Shown piece by piece: positions 57,250 to 64,000 of a DNA stretch of 64,000 nucleotides; within the stretch, counting starts at the first letter, position 1; the number at the start of each line of letters is the position of its first letter. The position numbers and the translations under genes are program-made. This stretch comes from Microcystis elabens FACHB-917 (GTDB taxonomy: Bacteria > Cyanobacteriota > Cyanobacteriia > PCC-6307 > Cyanobiaceae). Under the pieces are notes generated by a model. That model was not told the origin of the DNA, made no database searches, and was given only the letters and a program-made list of their open reading frames with translations. The stretch lies in contig NZ_JACJSZ010000001.1 of assembly GCF_014698445.1 (NCBI RefSeq), positions 124,001 through 188,000 of the forward strand, read 5' to 3'.

Positions 57250-57558
57250 ATGGCCGCCCCCCCGCTGCTCGCGCTCGGACTGCTGCCGCTGCTGGCCATG
57301 CAGTCCCCGTGGTGGGAGAACTACGAGATCCGTGAGCGCTTTCTCTGCGGTGACAGCCTGTCGGTGGTGCTGGAGCGCAACGCCTCCCAGGCGTCCCTGA
57401 TCGCCGGCCGCACCCGCGCCACCCTGTTCCGGGAAGCCTCCGATGCCCCCGGCCTGCTCTATCAGAATGAGTTCCTGCGGGTGATCCTGCGGGGCGATGA
57501 ACTCACCCTCGAGCAGCTGCCGATCAAACGGGTCTGCGTGCGCAGCGAACAGGTATGA
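57250..57558 (+). CDS. Exported small protein, MliC-like in outline
   Basis: 102 residues from ATG 57250. A short signal peptide (PPLLALGLLPLLAMQS) precedes a beta-rich domain with two Cys (ERFLCGDSLSVVLERNASQASLIAGRT and LPIKRVCVRSEQV). The pattern of a Cys, then strands with S/A, then LYQNEFLRVILRGDELTLEQ recalls the MliC lysozyme-inhibitor fold, but similarity is too weak to assert. Overlaps the next gene by 4 nt. Confidence 0.62.
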   Translation: MAAPPLLALGLLPLLAMQSPWWENYEIRERFLCGDSLSVVLERNASQASLIAGRTRATLFREASDAPGLLYQNEFLRVILRGDELTLEQLPIKRVCVRSEQV

Positions 57559-57731
57559 AGCCCCTCTCCGATCGGGTCGTGATCGTGGCCCTGATCGCTG
57601 CTGTGGGGATCTGTTTCGCCCTGGCCTTCTGGACCGTGCGCCTGAACCCCGGTGGCGAACCACCCCTGCAATGGCGCCAGGGGCCCAGCGCCCTGGCCCC
57701 GGCTGTGCCGGTGCCGGCGTTGCCGACGTGA
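57555..57731 (+). CDS. 58-residue single-helix membrane protein
   Basis: Starts at ATG 57555 (overlapping the previous stop, ATGA) and ends at TGA 57731. MKPLSDRVVIVALIAAVGICFALAFWTVRL gives one membrane helix close to the N-terminus, followed by a Pro/Ala-rich outer tail (NPGGEPPLQWRQGPSALAP). Two-way 4-nt overlaps with both neighbours support that it is a real gene. No family recognised. Confidence 0.6.
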   Translation: MKPLSDRVVIVALIAAVGICFALAFWTVRLNPGGEPPLQWRQGPSALAPAVPVPALPT

Positions 57732-58084
57732 GAGACCCCGCCGAGGAGCAGGACCCCCCGAAGCGCCAGCTGCATCCGCTGCCCAGGGGGCTGGTGGAGC
57801 TCTACGGCCTGCTGGCGGTGCTGTTCGTGCTGGTGCCCGAATGGATGGCCGGTGGAGCCCTGCAGGGCTTCCGGGAGGGGCGGGAGGGCTCCGAACTTCC
57901 CCTGCCGTCGATGGCCTGGCAGCGGCTGCCGGAACTGCAGCTGGCCACGATGGGGCTGGCGGAGCTTCGGCTGCTGGCCCGTCGCGAACGTGTCCGTGGC
58001 TACACCAGCATGGGTCGCCAGCGACTCACGAACCGCCTGATGCGGCGGCTCTCCAGGCGGCGCGAGACCCCCAGGACGCTGTGA
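57728..58084 (+). CDS. Conserved hypothetical protein, membrane-associated
   Basis: 118 residues from GTG 57728, overlapping the previous stop. One hydrophobic segment (LVELYGLLAVLFVLVPEWMAG), then a basic helical part (LATMGLAELRLLARRERVRGYTSMGRQRLTNRLMRRLSRR) whose short helix-turn-helix layout is SAP-domain-like. That resemblance is loose. Last gene of a three-gene overlapping set; tRNA-Pro follows 14 bp later. Confidence 0.62.
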   Translation: MRDPAEEQDPPKRQLHPLPRGLVELYGLLAVLFVLVPEWMAGGALQGFREGREGSELPLPSMAWQRLPELQLATMGLAELRLLARRERVRGYTSMGRQRLTNRLMRRLSRRRETPRTL

Positions 58085-58098
58085 TAGCTTCATTCCGC

Positions 58099-58172
58099 CG
58101 GGGCGTAGCGCAGCTTGGTAGCGCACCACTTTGGGGTAGTGGGGGTCGTGGGTTCAAATCCCGCCGCTCCGA
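58099..58172 (+). tRNA. trnP: tRNA-Pro (anticodon GGG)
   Basis: 74 nt cloverleaf. Acceptor stem CGGGGCG/CGCTCCG (one G-U), D arm GCGC-loop-GCGC, anticodon stem CCACT/AGTGG with loop TTGGGGT giving anticodon GGG, T arm GTGGG-TTCAAAT-CCCGC. Discriminator A; CCA is not encoded. Reads CCC and CCU, in keeping with the GC-rich codon use. Confidence 0.96.
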
Positions 58173-58228
58173 TTCAGCCGGTCCGACGAACGATCATCCC
58201 CCGGGGTGGTCGGAGTCCTTCCTTCCCG

Positions 58229-58257
58229 TCAGCTGAGCCCATCAGCTGATTTTTTTT
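58229..58257 (+). terminator. Rho-independent terminator after tRNA-Pro
   Basis: TCAGCTGA, 5-nt loop GCCCA, TCAGCTGA, then eight T. The 8-bp stem is itself palindromic. It lies 57 bp downstream of the tRNA and ends that transcript. Confidence 0.9.
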
Positions 58258-58291
58258 GGCCCTGCCCGGATCGGCGGGACAGCGGCGGATT

Positions 58292-58546
58292 TCAGCGCAG
58301 GCGGGTCAGGACGTTGAAGCGGACCAGCCAGAGGTTGACCCGCCGCCGCAGGCGCGGCGGCACCTCCTGGACCAGCTGGAACAGTTCCTGGGACGCCAGC
58401 CGGCGCAGGGCCCGCACATCGACCCGCCAGAGGGCTTCCGCCTCCCGGATCAGCCGGGCCCAGGTGCGGGCCGTCTGCCAGCGGCGCACGCTCTGCTGGG
58501 CGGTGTCCACGCCCTCGGCGGAGTCGGTCGGCGACCGGGTGACCAT
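58292..58546 (-). CDS. Small basic helical protein, unknown function
   Basis: 84 residues from ATG 58546. Rich in Arg, Leu and Gln: VRRWQTARTWARLIREAEALWRVDVRALRRLASQELFQLVQEVPPRLRRRVNLWLVRFNVL. No membrane helix. I recognise no family. It converges on the tRNA terminator and is preceded by 121 bp with no gene before the exonuclease stop. Upstream start at 58573 possible. Confidence 0.52.
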   Translation of the reverse strand: MVTRSPTDSAEGVDTAQQSVRRWQTARTWARLIREAEALWRVDVRALRRLASQELFQLVQEVPPRLRRRVNLWLVRFNVLTRLR

Positions 58547-58667
58547 GGCTCCGACGCCGGAGGGACACCCCAAGGGTGGGGAGGCCGGGCGGAGGCGCCC
58601 CGGATCCCCGGTTGCGCTTCAAGGATCGAAACAAAAACGGAAGATCCGCAGCGGATCGCCCCAGGCC

Positions 58668-59603
58668 TCAGGCGCTGTGGACCAGCCCCTCGGCGGGGAT
58701 CGGATCCGCCACCCGCTGGACCGGGAAGGGGAGCGCCTCCACCTCGCGCCGGCTCAGCCGGCGACTCCAGGCGCGCGGCACGGCCTCGTTCCAGCGGAAA
58801 CCGGCCTCCCTGGCCCGGTGACGCTCGGCGTAGGGCAGGTCCGCCCGGTAGAGGCTGCGGGGCTCCAGGGCGGCCAGCAGGAGCGCCTCCAGGTCGTCGC
58901 AGCGCTTGAACACCTGGGCCAGATAGATGCAGTCGGTGAGGGCCCGGTGGGCGGCCCAGACCGGAACGCCGTAGGCCAGGGCCAGATCGCGGACCGAAGG
59001 GGAACTGCGCAGCTGACGCTCCGCCGGCCAGCGGATGTCCTCCATCGAGCAGATCCAGGGGCGGTCCAGGGACGGGAGCGGACCCAGGCCGAACCACTGG
59101 CGATCGAAGGCGGCGTTGTGGGCCACCAGGGCGTCACAGGCGGCCGCCATGGCCAGGAAACAGGCCAGGGCCTCCTGCCGGGGCTGCTCCAGCCGCGTCA
59201 CGGCGGCGGCAATGCCGTTGATGGCCTCGGCCGGGTTGGCCGGGCAGGGCAGCAGGAACGAGATCTGGGTGAGCACGGCCCTGTGGGGCACGTGGAACAG
59301 GATCGCCCCCACCTCGATGCACTGCCCCTGGAGGGTGGAGAGGCCCGTGGTCTCGGTGTCGAGGATCAGCAGGGTCTCGGGCCCCCGGGTGAGGGCCCGC
59401 TGGGGGCGGCCGCTGCAGGCGGGCAGTGAGATGGAAACCGGTCGCGACGGTTCGGCGGCGGCCCGGGGTGGCGATGGGGCCGGCGACGGCGACGGGGTGG
59501 CCGACTCCCGCGACAGGACTGTCGCCTCCCCGGGCGCCGGTGGTTCCGGGGCGGCCAGGCCCAGCAGGTCGTTCTGCTGCCAGAGACCGGGTTGCTCCTG
59601 CAT
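58668..59603 (-). CDS. DEDDh 3'-5' exonuclease (DnaQ-like)
   Basis: 311 residues from ATG 59603. Exo I motif LLILDTETTGLSTLQGQCIEVGAILF (Asp, Glu), Exo II VAHNAAFDRQWFG, Exo III HRALTDCIYLAQVF with the catalytic His. The first 70 residues are a Pro/Ser/Ala linker after a short conserved-looking LWQQNDLLGL, which could be a docking peptide (for example to a clamp; inference). The C-terminal 90 residues (YRADLPYAERHRAREAGFRWNEAVPRAWSRRLS) resemble a DnaQ-associated DUF3820-like extension. Confidence 0.86.
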   Translation of the reverse strand: MQEQPGLWQQNDLLGLAAPEPPAPGEATVLSRESATPSPSPAPSPPRAAAEPSRPVSISLPACSGRPQRALTRGPETLLILDTETTGLSTLQGQCIEVGAILFHVPHRAVLTQISFLLPCPANPAEAINGIAAAVTRLEQPRQEALACFLAMAAACDALVAHNAAFDRQWFGLGPLPSLDRPWICSMEDIRWPAERQLRSSPSVRDLALAYGVPVWAAHRALTDCIYLAQVFKRCDDLEALLLAALEPRSLYRADLPYAERHRAREAGFRWNEAVPRAWSRRLSRREVEALPFPVQRVADPIPAEGLVHSA

Positions 59604-59721
59604 CGGCGTCGTCCGCACGCTGGTCCATGGTCGCAAGCCGGGCAAGGTCCCCCCGGTCCCGGTCCCGACCCCGCCCGTGCCGGCTTCCTAAGCTTCGCGG
59701 ATCCCGCCCCATACCCGCTCC

Positions 59722-60186
59722 GTGGCCCCAGCCCTCGCCCCCGGCGACACCGCCCCCCTGATCGCCCTCCCCGACCAGGACGGCACGGAACGCCGCAGTG
59801 ACCGCCTGGAAGGCAGGGCCCTAGTGCTGTTCTTCTATCCCAAGGACGACACCCCCGGCTGCACTATGGAGGCCTGCGCCTTCCGCGACAGCTATACCGA
59901 CCTGCAGGCCCTCGGGGCTGAGGTGTGGGGCGTCAGCGGCGACGATGCCGCCAGCCACCGGCGCTTCGCCAACCGCCACCGGCTGCCCTTCCCCCTGCTG
60001 GTGGATGGGGGCAACCGGCTGCGCAAGGCCTTCGGCGTTCCCGGCGTGCTGGGACTGCTGCCCGGCCGGGTCACCTACGTGATCGACGGATCCGGGGTGA
60101 TCCGCCACGTGTTCAACAACCTGCTGGACGGGCCGGCCCACCGCCGCGAGGCCCTCGACGCCCTGCGCGGCCTGCAGGCCTCCTGA
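59722..60186 (+). CDS. prxQ: Peroxiredoxin Q / Bcp
   Basis: Thioredoxin-dependent peroxidase, 154 residues. Peroxidatic Cys47 and resolving Cys52 in FFYPKDDTPGCTMEACAFRD, the 5-residue spacing of PrxQ. GVSGDDAASHRRFANRHRLPFPLLVDGG is also typical. GTG start. Likely protects against photosynthetic peroxides. The DUF1350 gene follows 34 bp later. Confidence 0.95.
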   Translation: MAPALAPGDTAPLIALPDQDGTERRSDRLEGRALVLFFYPKDDTPGCTMEACAFRDSYTDLQALGAEVWGVSGDDAASHRRFANRHRLPFPLLVDGGNRLRKAFGVPGVLGLLPGRVTYVIDGSGVIRHVFNNLLDGPAHRREALDALRGLQAS

Positions 60187-60220
60187 GCCCGCTGACGATC
60201 CACTGCGGGGGAAGAAGCCG

Positions 60221-60940
60221 ATGGCGGCGTGGCGACAGCAAGGGGACCTCTGGCGGCTGGAGCCGCCGGGCCGGCCCCGGGGACTGATCGAGTTCATCGG
60301 CGGCAGCTACCTGGCCGCCACCCCCCAGCTCAGCTATCGGCGCTGTCTGGAGGCCCTGGCGGCACGGGGCTGGCGGATCCACGCCTGGAGCTACGTGCCG
60401 GGCTTCGACCACCAGGCCCAGGCCAACACAGCCTGGCGGCTGTTCCGGCAGCAGCGGGGTGAGACCACCTCCCCCCTGATCCGGCTGGGCCACAGCCTCG
60501 GCTGCAAGCTGCATCTGCTGGCCCCGGACGGCGGCCGCCGCTGCGATGGGCTGGTGGCGCTCAGCTTCAACAACTTCTCGGCGGAGCGCTCGATTCCCTT
60601 CCTGGCGGAGCTGGGCCAGCAGTTCCGTTTCCGCAGCGAGTTCAGCCCCTCCCCGGAGGACACCCTGCGGCAGATCGGCAGCAGCTACATCCAGCCGCGC
60701 AACCTGGTGGTGCGCTTCAGCCGCGACACGATCGACCAGAGCGGCCGGCTGATCGGCGTGCTGCAGGCCAGGGCCGGCGATGCCTCCACCCTGCTGGAGC
60801 TGCCGGGGGACCACCTCACCCCGGCCAGCGGCGGGCTGCGCAGACAGTTCCTGGGGGAGTGGGCCGATGATCCATCGCGCCAGCGGGCCATGGAGCGGCT
60901 GGCCGAGCAGATCAGCGCCTGGTCTCAGACCCGCAGCTGA
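60221..60940 (+). CDS. DUF1350 family alpha/beta hydrolase-like protein
   Basis: 239 residues. DUF1350 proteins occur in cyanobacteria and plastids. [44 protein letters not shown] and [14 protein letters not shown] (a G-H-S-x-G nucleophile elbow) suggest the alpha/beta hydrolase fold with Ser as nucleophile; a GDHLTP motif near the end supplies a His. Substrate unknown. Overlaps acs (convergent) by 16 bp. Confidence 0.85.
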   Translation: MAAWRQQGDLWRLEPPGRPRGLIEFIGGSYLAATPQLSYRRCLEALAARGWRIHAWSYVPGFDHQAQANTAWRLFRQQRGETTSPLIRLGHSLGCKLHLLAPDGGRRCDGLVALSFNNFSAERSIPFLAELGQQFRFRSEFSPSPEDTLRQIGSSYIQPRNLVVRFSRDTIDQSGRLIGVLQARAGDASTLLELPGDHLTPASGGLRRQFLGEWADDPSRQRAMERLAEQISAWSQTRS

Positions 60941-62898
60941 TCGAGGACCGACCGGTCCTCCAGGGTGGAGGTGTCGCCGCTGACGTCCTGCCCCGCCGCC
61001 AGGGACCGCAGGATGCGGCGCATGATCTTGCCGCTGCGGGTCTTGGGCAGGGCATCGCTGAAGCGGATCACGTCCGGCCGGGCGATGGGTCCGATCTCCA
61101 GCCCCACATGGCGGCGCAGCTCGGCCTCCAGGGCCGCGTCGCCCTCCAGGCCGGCATCGAGGGTGACGAAGGCCACGATGGCCTCCCCCTTGAGCTCGTC
61201 GGGCCGACCCACCACGGCCGCCTCCGCCACCGACGGGTGGCTCACCAGGGCCGATTCGATCTCCATCGTGCCCAGCCGGTGCCCGGAGACGTTGATCACG
61301 TCATCGACCCGGCCCATCACCCAGAAGTAGCCGTCGGCATCGCGGCGGGCGCCGTCGCCGGCGAAGTAGAGCCAGCTGCCGTCGGCGGGACGGATGTGCT
61401 CCCAGTAGCTGCGGCGGAAGCGGTCCGGGTCGCCATGCACCGTGCGCATCATGCCGGGCCAGGGGCGCCGCACCGCCAGGTAGCCCCCCTGTCCCGCCGG
61501 CACGCTGTTGCCCTCCAGGTCGACCACGTCGGCGGCGATGCCGGGCAGGGGCAGGGTGGCCGATCCAGGCTTGGTGGGGGTGGCCCCGGGCAGGGGGCTG
61601 ATCATCACCCCGCCGGTCTCGGTCTGCCACCAGGTGTCCACCACCGGGCAGCGGTCGCCGCCGATCACGTCCCGGTACCACATCCAGGCCTCTGGATTGA
61701 TGGGTTCCCCCACGGTGCCCAGGATCCGCAGGCTGCCCATGTCGTACTGGTCGGGCACCGCGCGGCCGCTCTTCATGAAGGCCCGGATGGCGGTGGGGGC
61801 GGTGTAGAAGATCGTCACCCGGTGCTTCTGGATCACCTCCCAGAAGGCACCAGGTTTGGAGGGCCGCGGGGCCCCCTCGTACATCAGCGTGGTGGCGCCG
61901 TTGGAGAGCGGGCCGTAGACGATGTAGCTGTGGCCGGTGATCCAGCCCACGTCGGCGGTGCACCAGTGGATGTCGTCCTCGCGGATGTCGAAGATCCACT
62001 GGAAGGTGAGGTGGGCCCAGAGGTTGTAGCCGGCGGTGGTATGCACCACCCCCTTGGGTTTGCCCGTGGAGCCGGAGGTGTAGAGCACGAACAGGCGGTC
62101 CTCGCTGGCCATGGGCTCGGCCGGGCAATCGGCGCTCTGGCCGTCCACCAGCTCGTGCCACCAGACGTCCCGGCCGGCTTCGAAGGCGGTGGTCTCGCCG
62201 GTTCGCCGCACCACCAGCACGTGCTCGACGCTGGGGCAGCCCTCCGCCAGGGCCTGGTCCACGGCGGGCTTGAGCGCCACCGCCTTGTCCTTGCGGAAGC
62301 CGCCGTCGGCGGTGATCACCAGCTTCGCCTGGCCGTCGATCAGGCGGTCGCGCAGGGCCTCGGCGGAGAAACCGCCGAACACCACCGAGTGGGGGGCGCC
62401 GATGCGGGCGCAGGCCAGCATGGCGATGGCCGCCTCCGGCACCATCGGCATGTAGAGGGCCACCAGATCCCCCTTGCCGACGCCGAGGGCCTTGAGGGCG
62501 TTGGCGGCCCGGCAGACCTCGGCGTGCAGCTGGCGGTAGGTGAAGAAGCGGCCGTCGCCCGGCTCCCCCTCCCAGATCAGGGCGGTCTTGTCGGCGCGGG
62601 GACCGTCCAGATGGCGATCGAGGCAGTTGGTGGAAAGATTCGTGGTGCCCCCCTCGAACCAGCGGGCGAAGGGGGGCTCGCTCCAGTCGAGCACCGTCTC
62701 GAAGGGCTCGAACCAATGCAGCTCCCGCCGGGCCGCCTCACCCCAGAAGCCATCGGGATCGGCCGCGGCGCGGGCCGCCAGGGCGTCGTAGGCCGCCATC
62801 GAACCGATGCGGGCCTTGGCGGCCAGCTCCGGCGGCGGGGCGAACTGCCGCTCTTCCTGGAGCACCGACTCGATGGTGGGGGAGGAGTCCTGGGTCAT
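60925..62898 (-). CDS. acs: Acetyl-CoA synthetase
   Basis: Activates acetate through acetyl-AMP to acetyl-CoA. 657 residues. ATP loop [79 protein letters not shown] and the regulatory Lys in [14 protein letters not shown], a target of protein acetylation. ATG 62898 fits the family; the frame extends 12 codons upstream without conservation. Confidence 0.97.
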   Translation of the reverse strand: MTQDSSPTIESVLQEERQFAPPPELAAKARIGSMAAYDALAARAAADPDGFWGEAARRELHWFEPFETVLDWSEPPFARWFEGGTTNLSTNCLDRHLDGPRADKTALIWEGEPGDGRFFTYRQLHAEVCRAANALKALGVGKGDLVALYMPMVPEAAIAMLACARIGAPHSVVFGGFSAEALRDRLIDGQAKLVITADGGFRKDKAVALKPAVDQALAEGCPSVEHVLVVRRTGETTAFEAGRDVWWHELVDGQSADCPAEPMASEDRLFVLYTSGSTGKPKGVVHTTAGYNLWAHLTFQWIFDIREDDIHWCTADVGWITGHSYIVYGPLSNGATTLMYEGAPRPSKPGAFWEVIQKHRVTIFYTAPTAIRAFMKSGRAVPDQYDMGSLRILGTVGEPINPEAWMWYRDVIGGDRCPVVDTWWQTETGGVMISPLPGATPTKPGSATLPLPGIAADVVDLEGNSVPAGQGGYLAVRRPWPGMMRTVHGDPDRFRRSYWEHIRPADGSWLYFAGDGARRDADGYFWVMGRVDDVINVSGHRLGTMEIESALVSHPSVAEAAVVGRPDELKGEAIVAFVTLDAGLEGDAALEAELRRHVGLEIGPIARPDVIRFSDALPKTRSGKIMRRILRSLAAGQDVSGDTSTLEDRSVLDQLRV

Positions 62899-62977
62899 GG
62901 CGAGGCCTGCCGGGCAGGCTGGGGCATGGTGCATTCAACCGCAGCCGGGCCACGCTGGAGACCACCGCCCCCCTCCC

Positions 62978-63430
62978 ATGCCCGCCTGGCTGACGATCCT
63001 CCTGGTGATGGGGCTCGTGATCGCCGTTCTGACCCCGAGCCGCCAGCAGTTCGCCTGGTTCCTGCGGCTGCGGCGTCCCCGCTGGCTCACCTTCGAGCGC
63101 TGGATCCCGCCGATCTGGTCGCTGATCTACCTCTGCTTCTACGTCTCCGCCCTGCTCCGCTGGCGGGCCGGCGGGGCGATGGCGCCGCTGGCCATGGCCG
63201 CCTACCTGGTGCTGCTGGTCCTGGTGCAGAGCTACACGCTGCTGATCTGCCGCACCCGCCGGCTGGCCTGGGGAACGGCGGCGGGCCTGGCCGGCTGGAT
63301 CTGGGGCCTGGGCCTGGCCCTGGCGACACGGCCCCTCGCGCCAGCCGCCGCCCTGCTGCTGGTCCCTTTCCTGCTCTGGAGCCCGATCGGCACGTTCGTC
63401 ACCTGGCGGATGCAGCGGCTGAATCGCTGA
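62978..63430 (+). CDS. TspO/MBR family protein
   Basis: 150 residues, five membrane helices. LRRPRWLTFERWIPPIWSLIYLCFYVSALLRWRAG has the tryptophan/proline pattern of TspO helix 1-2. TspO proteins bind porphyrins and take part in tetrapyrrole or stress responses. Several residues usual in TspO (for example the WAxxPY box) are not obvious, so it is a divergent member. ATG 62978; divergent from acs. Confidence 0.75.
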   Translation: MPAWLTILLVMGLVIAVLTPSRQQFAWFLRLRRPRWLTFERWIPPIWSLIYLCFYVSALLRWRAGGAMAPLAMAAYLVLLVLVQSYTLLICRTRRLAWGTAAGLAGWIWGLGLALATRPLAPAAALLLVPFLLWSPIGTFVTWRMQRLNR

Positions 63431-63538
63431 GCCACCCCCGGCCGGCAACGCCGGGCAGGGCGATCAGGGCTGCTCATCCCTGGTTGGCAAGATCGCCCGG
63501 CGGCGTTAGCCAGGGGACGACCCACGGGACTGGAGCGG

Positions 63539-63856
63539 ATGGCCATGGAGGAGAAGCCGATCACGCCCCATGCCGGCCCGACGCTCGACGCCGACGGCAA
63601 CCTCACCTATGTGGGGGACGACGGACGCCGCTATGTGGTGGGGCTGCCGCCGGACATCGACGAGGACAACGTCGAGAAGGTGATGACCCTGCTGCGGGGC
63701 GGCACGGCCCTGTTCCAGCAGATCGAGGGACTGTGCCACCGCTGGATCGACGAGGTGATCGGCAGCGAGCTCGATGAGCGGGCCGCCCTGGTGCTGCTGC
63801 TCACCACCCTGGAGACCGCCCTGGAGGATCGCTACCCCGGGAACGATCCGTCCTGA
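63539..63856 (+). CDS. Conserved cyanobacterial hypothetical protein
   Basis: 105 residues, soluble. The first half (PTLDADGNLTYVGDDGRRYVVGLPPDIDEDNVEKVMTLL) is a small beta-hairpin module; the second is helical (TALFQQIEGLCHRWIDEVIGSELDERAALVLLLTTLETALEDRYPG). It looks well conserved in picocyanobacteria from memory, but no function is known. Starts at ATG 63539 or 63545. Its stop overlaps the start of the HAD gene (TGATG). Confidence 0.7.
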   Translation: MAMEEKPITPHAGPTLDADGNLTYVGDDGRRYVVGLPPDIDEDNVEKVMTLLRGGTALFQQIEGLCHRWIDEVIGSELDERAALVLLLTTLETALEDRYPGNDPS

Positions 63857-64000
63857 TGCAGGCTGGGGGGATGCCCCAGCGACCCGCCGCCTGCCTGTTC
63901 GATCTCGACGGACTGCTGCTGGACACCGAGCCCGCCCACGCCCGGGCCTGGCAGGCGGCGGCCAGCCACTTCGGCCGGCCCCTCGATGGGGCCGAGCTCC
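63856..64000 (+). CDS. HAD-superfamily hydrolase (5' part only, cut by window edge)
   Basis: 48 codons visible. ACLFDLDGLLLDTEPAHARAWQAAASHFGRPL carries HAD motif I (DxDGxLLD) and the start of the cap, as in beta-phosphoglucomutase-like phosphatases. ATG 63856 overlaps the preceding stop. Substrate cannot be judged from the fragment. Confidence 0.85.
   Translation, partial: MQAGGMPQRPAACLFDLDGLLLDTEPAHARAWQAAASHFGRPLDGAEL

Overview
The window is cyanobacterial chromosome with very high GC (about 70% by eye). Diagnostic genes are pcyA (phycocyanobilin synthesis), apcF (phycobilisome core), psb28 (photosystem II assembly), gun4 (chlorophyll synthesis), sipA, a PAM68 homologue, and several families found mainly in cyanobacteria (DUF1816, DUF3082, DUF3288, DUF1350). 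Tight packing, 4-nt start/stop overlaps and runs such as rsmA-ispE-DUF3082-pdhB-secD-secF suggest the Synechococcus/Cyanobium group. That genus call is inference. The devC gene at the left edge and the HAD hydrolase at the right edge are cut.

Layout. 0-5.5 kb: DevB/DevC exporter, pcyA, a catalytic/non-catalytic pair of M16 peptidases, sipA. 5.5-10.5 kb: coupled run bioY-lspA-FHA/class A PBP-membrane GTPase. 10.5-17.5 kb: PLP decarboxylase, tadA, glyoxylate aminotransferase, apcF, a glutamine-synthetase-like protein that has lost most catalytic residues, an anti-sigma-type ATPase, gun4. 17.7-20.1 kb: psb28 coupled to two AI-2E-type membrane proteins. 20.2-26.9 kb: secF/secD, pdhB, a 31-residue membrane microprotein, DUF3082, ispE, rsmA, yraN. 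27.1-35 kb: DUF2721, a frameshifted GGDEF-EAL gene, a pentapeptide protein, umuDC behind a LexA-type box, a GAF-GGDEF protein with a broken signature, dnaG. 35-43 kb: EamA exporter, CPA1 antiporter, ruvA, rpsO, PAM68, dnaE. 43-47.1 kb: an accessory insertion with a 1,110-residue RTX-type repeat protein, lower GC in its 5' half, a sigma70-type promoter and a transposase remnant. 47.1-54.3 kb: gatA, DUF1816, rlmB, mini-RNase III, a STAS protein, carA, trpD, DUF3288. 54.3-64 kb: ABC exporter, msrA, a block of small envelope proteins, tRNA-Pro(GGG) with terminator, a DEDDh exonuclease, prxQ, DUF1350, acs, TspO, HAD hydrolase.

Most of the window is ordinary core genome. The items most worth a second look are the glutamine synthetase pseudoenzyme beside apcF, the RTX insertion with its recent 213-bp internal duplication, the single-base frameshift in the GGDEF-EAL gene, the FHA-PBP/GTPase operon, the R/G-rich N-terminus on RlmB, and the SOS-controlled umuDC unit. 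I saw no CRISPR array, prophage, rRNA operon or replication origin. No wholly new multi-gene system can be claimed from sequence alone.
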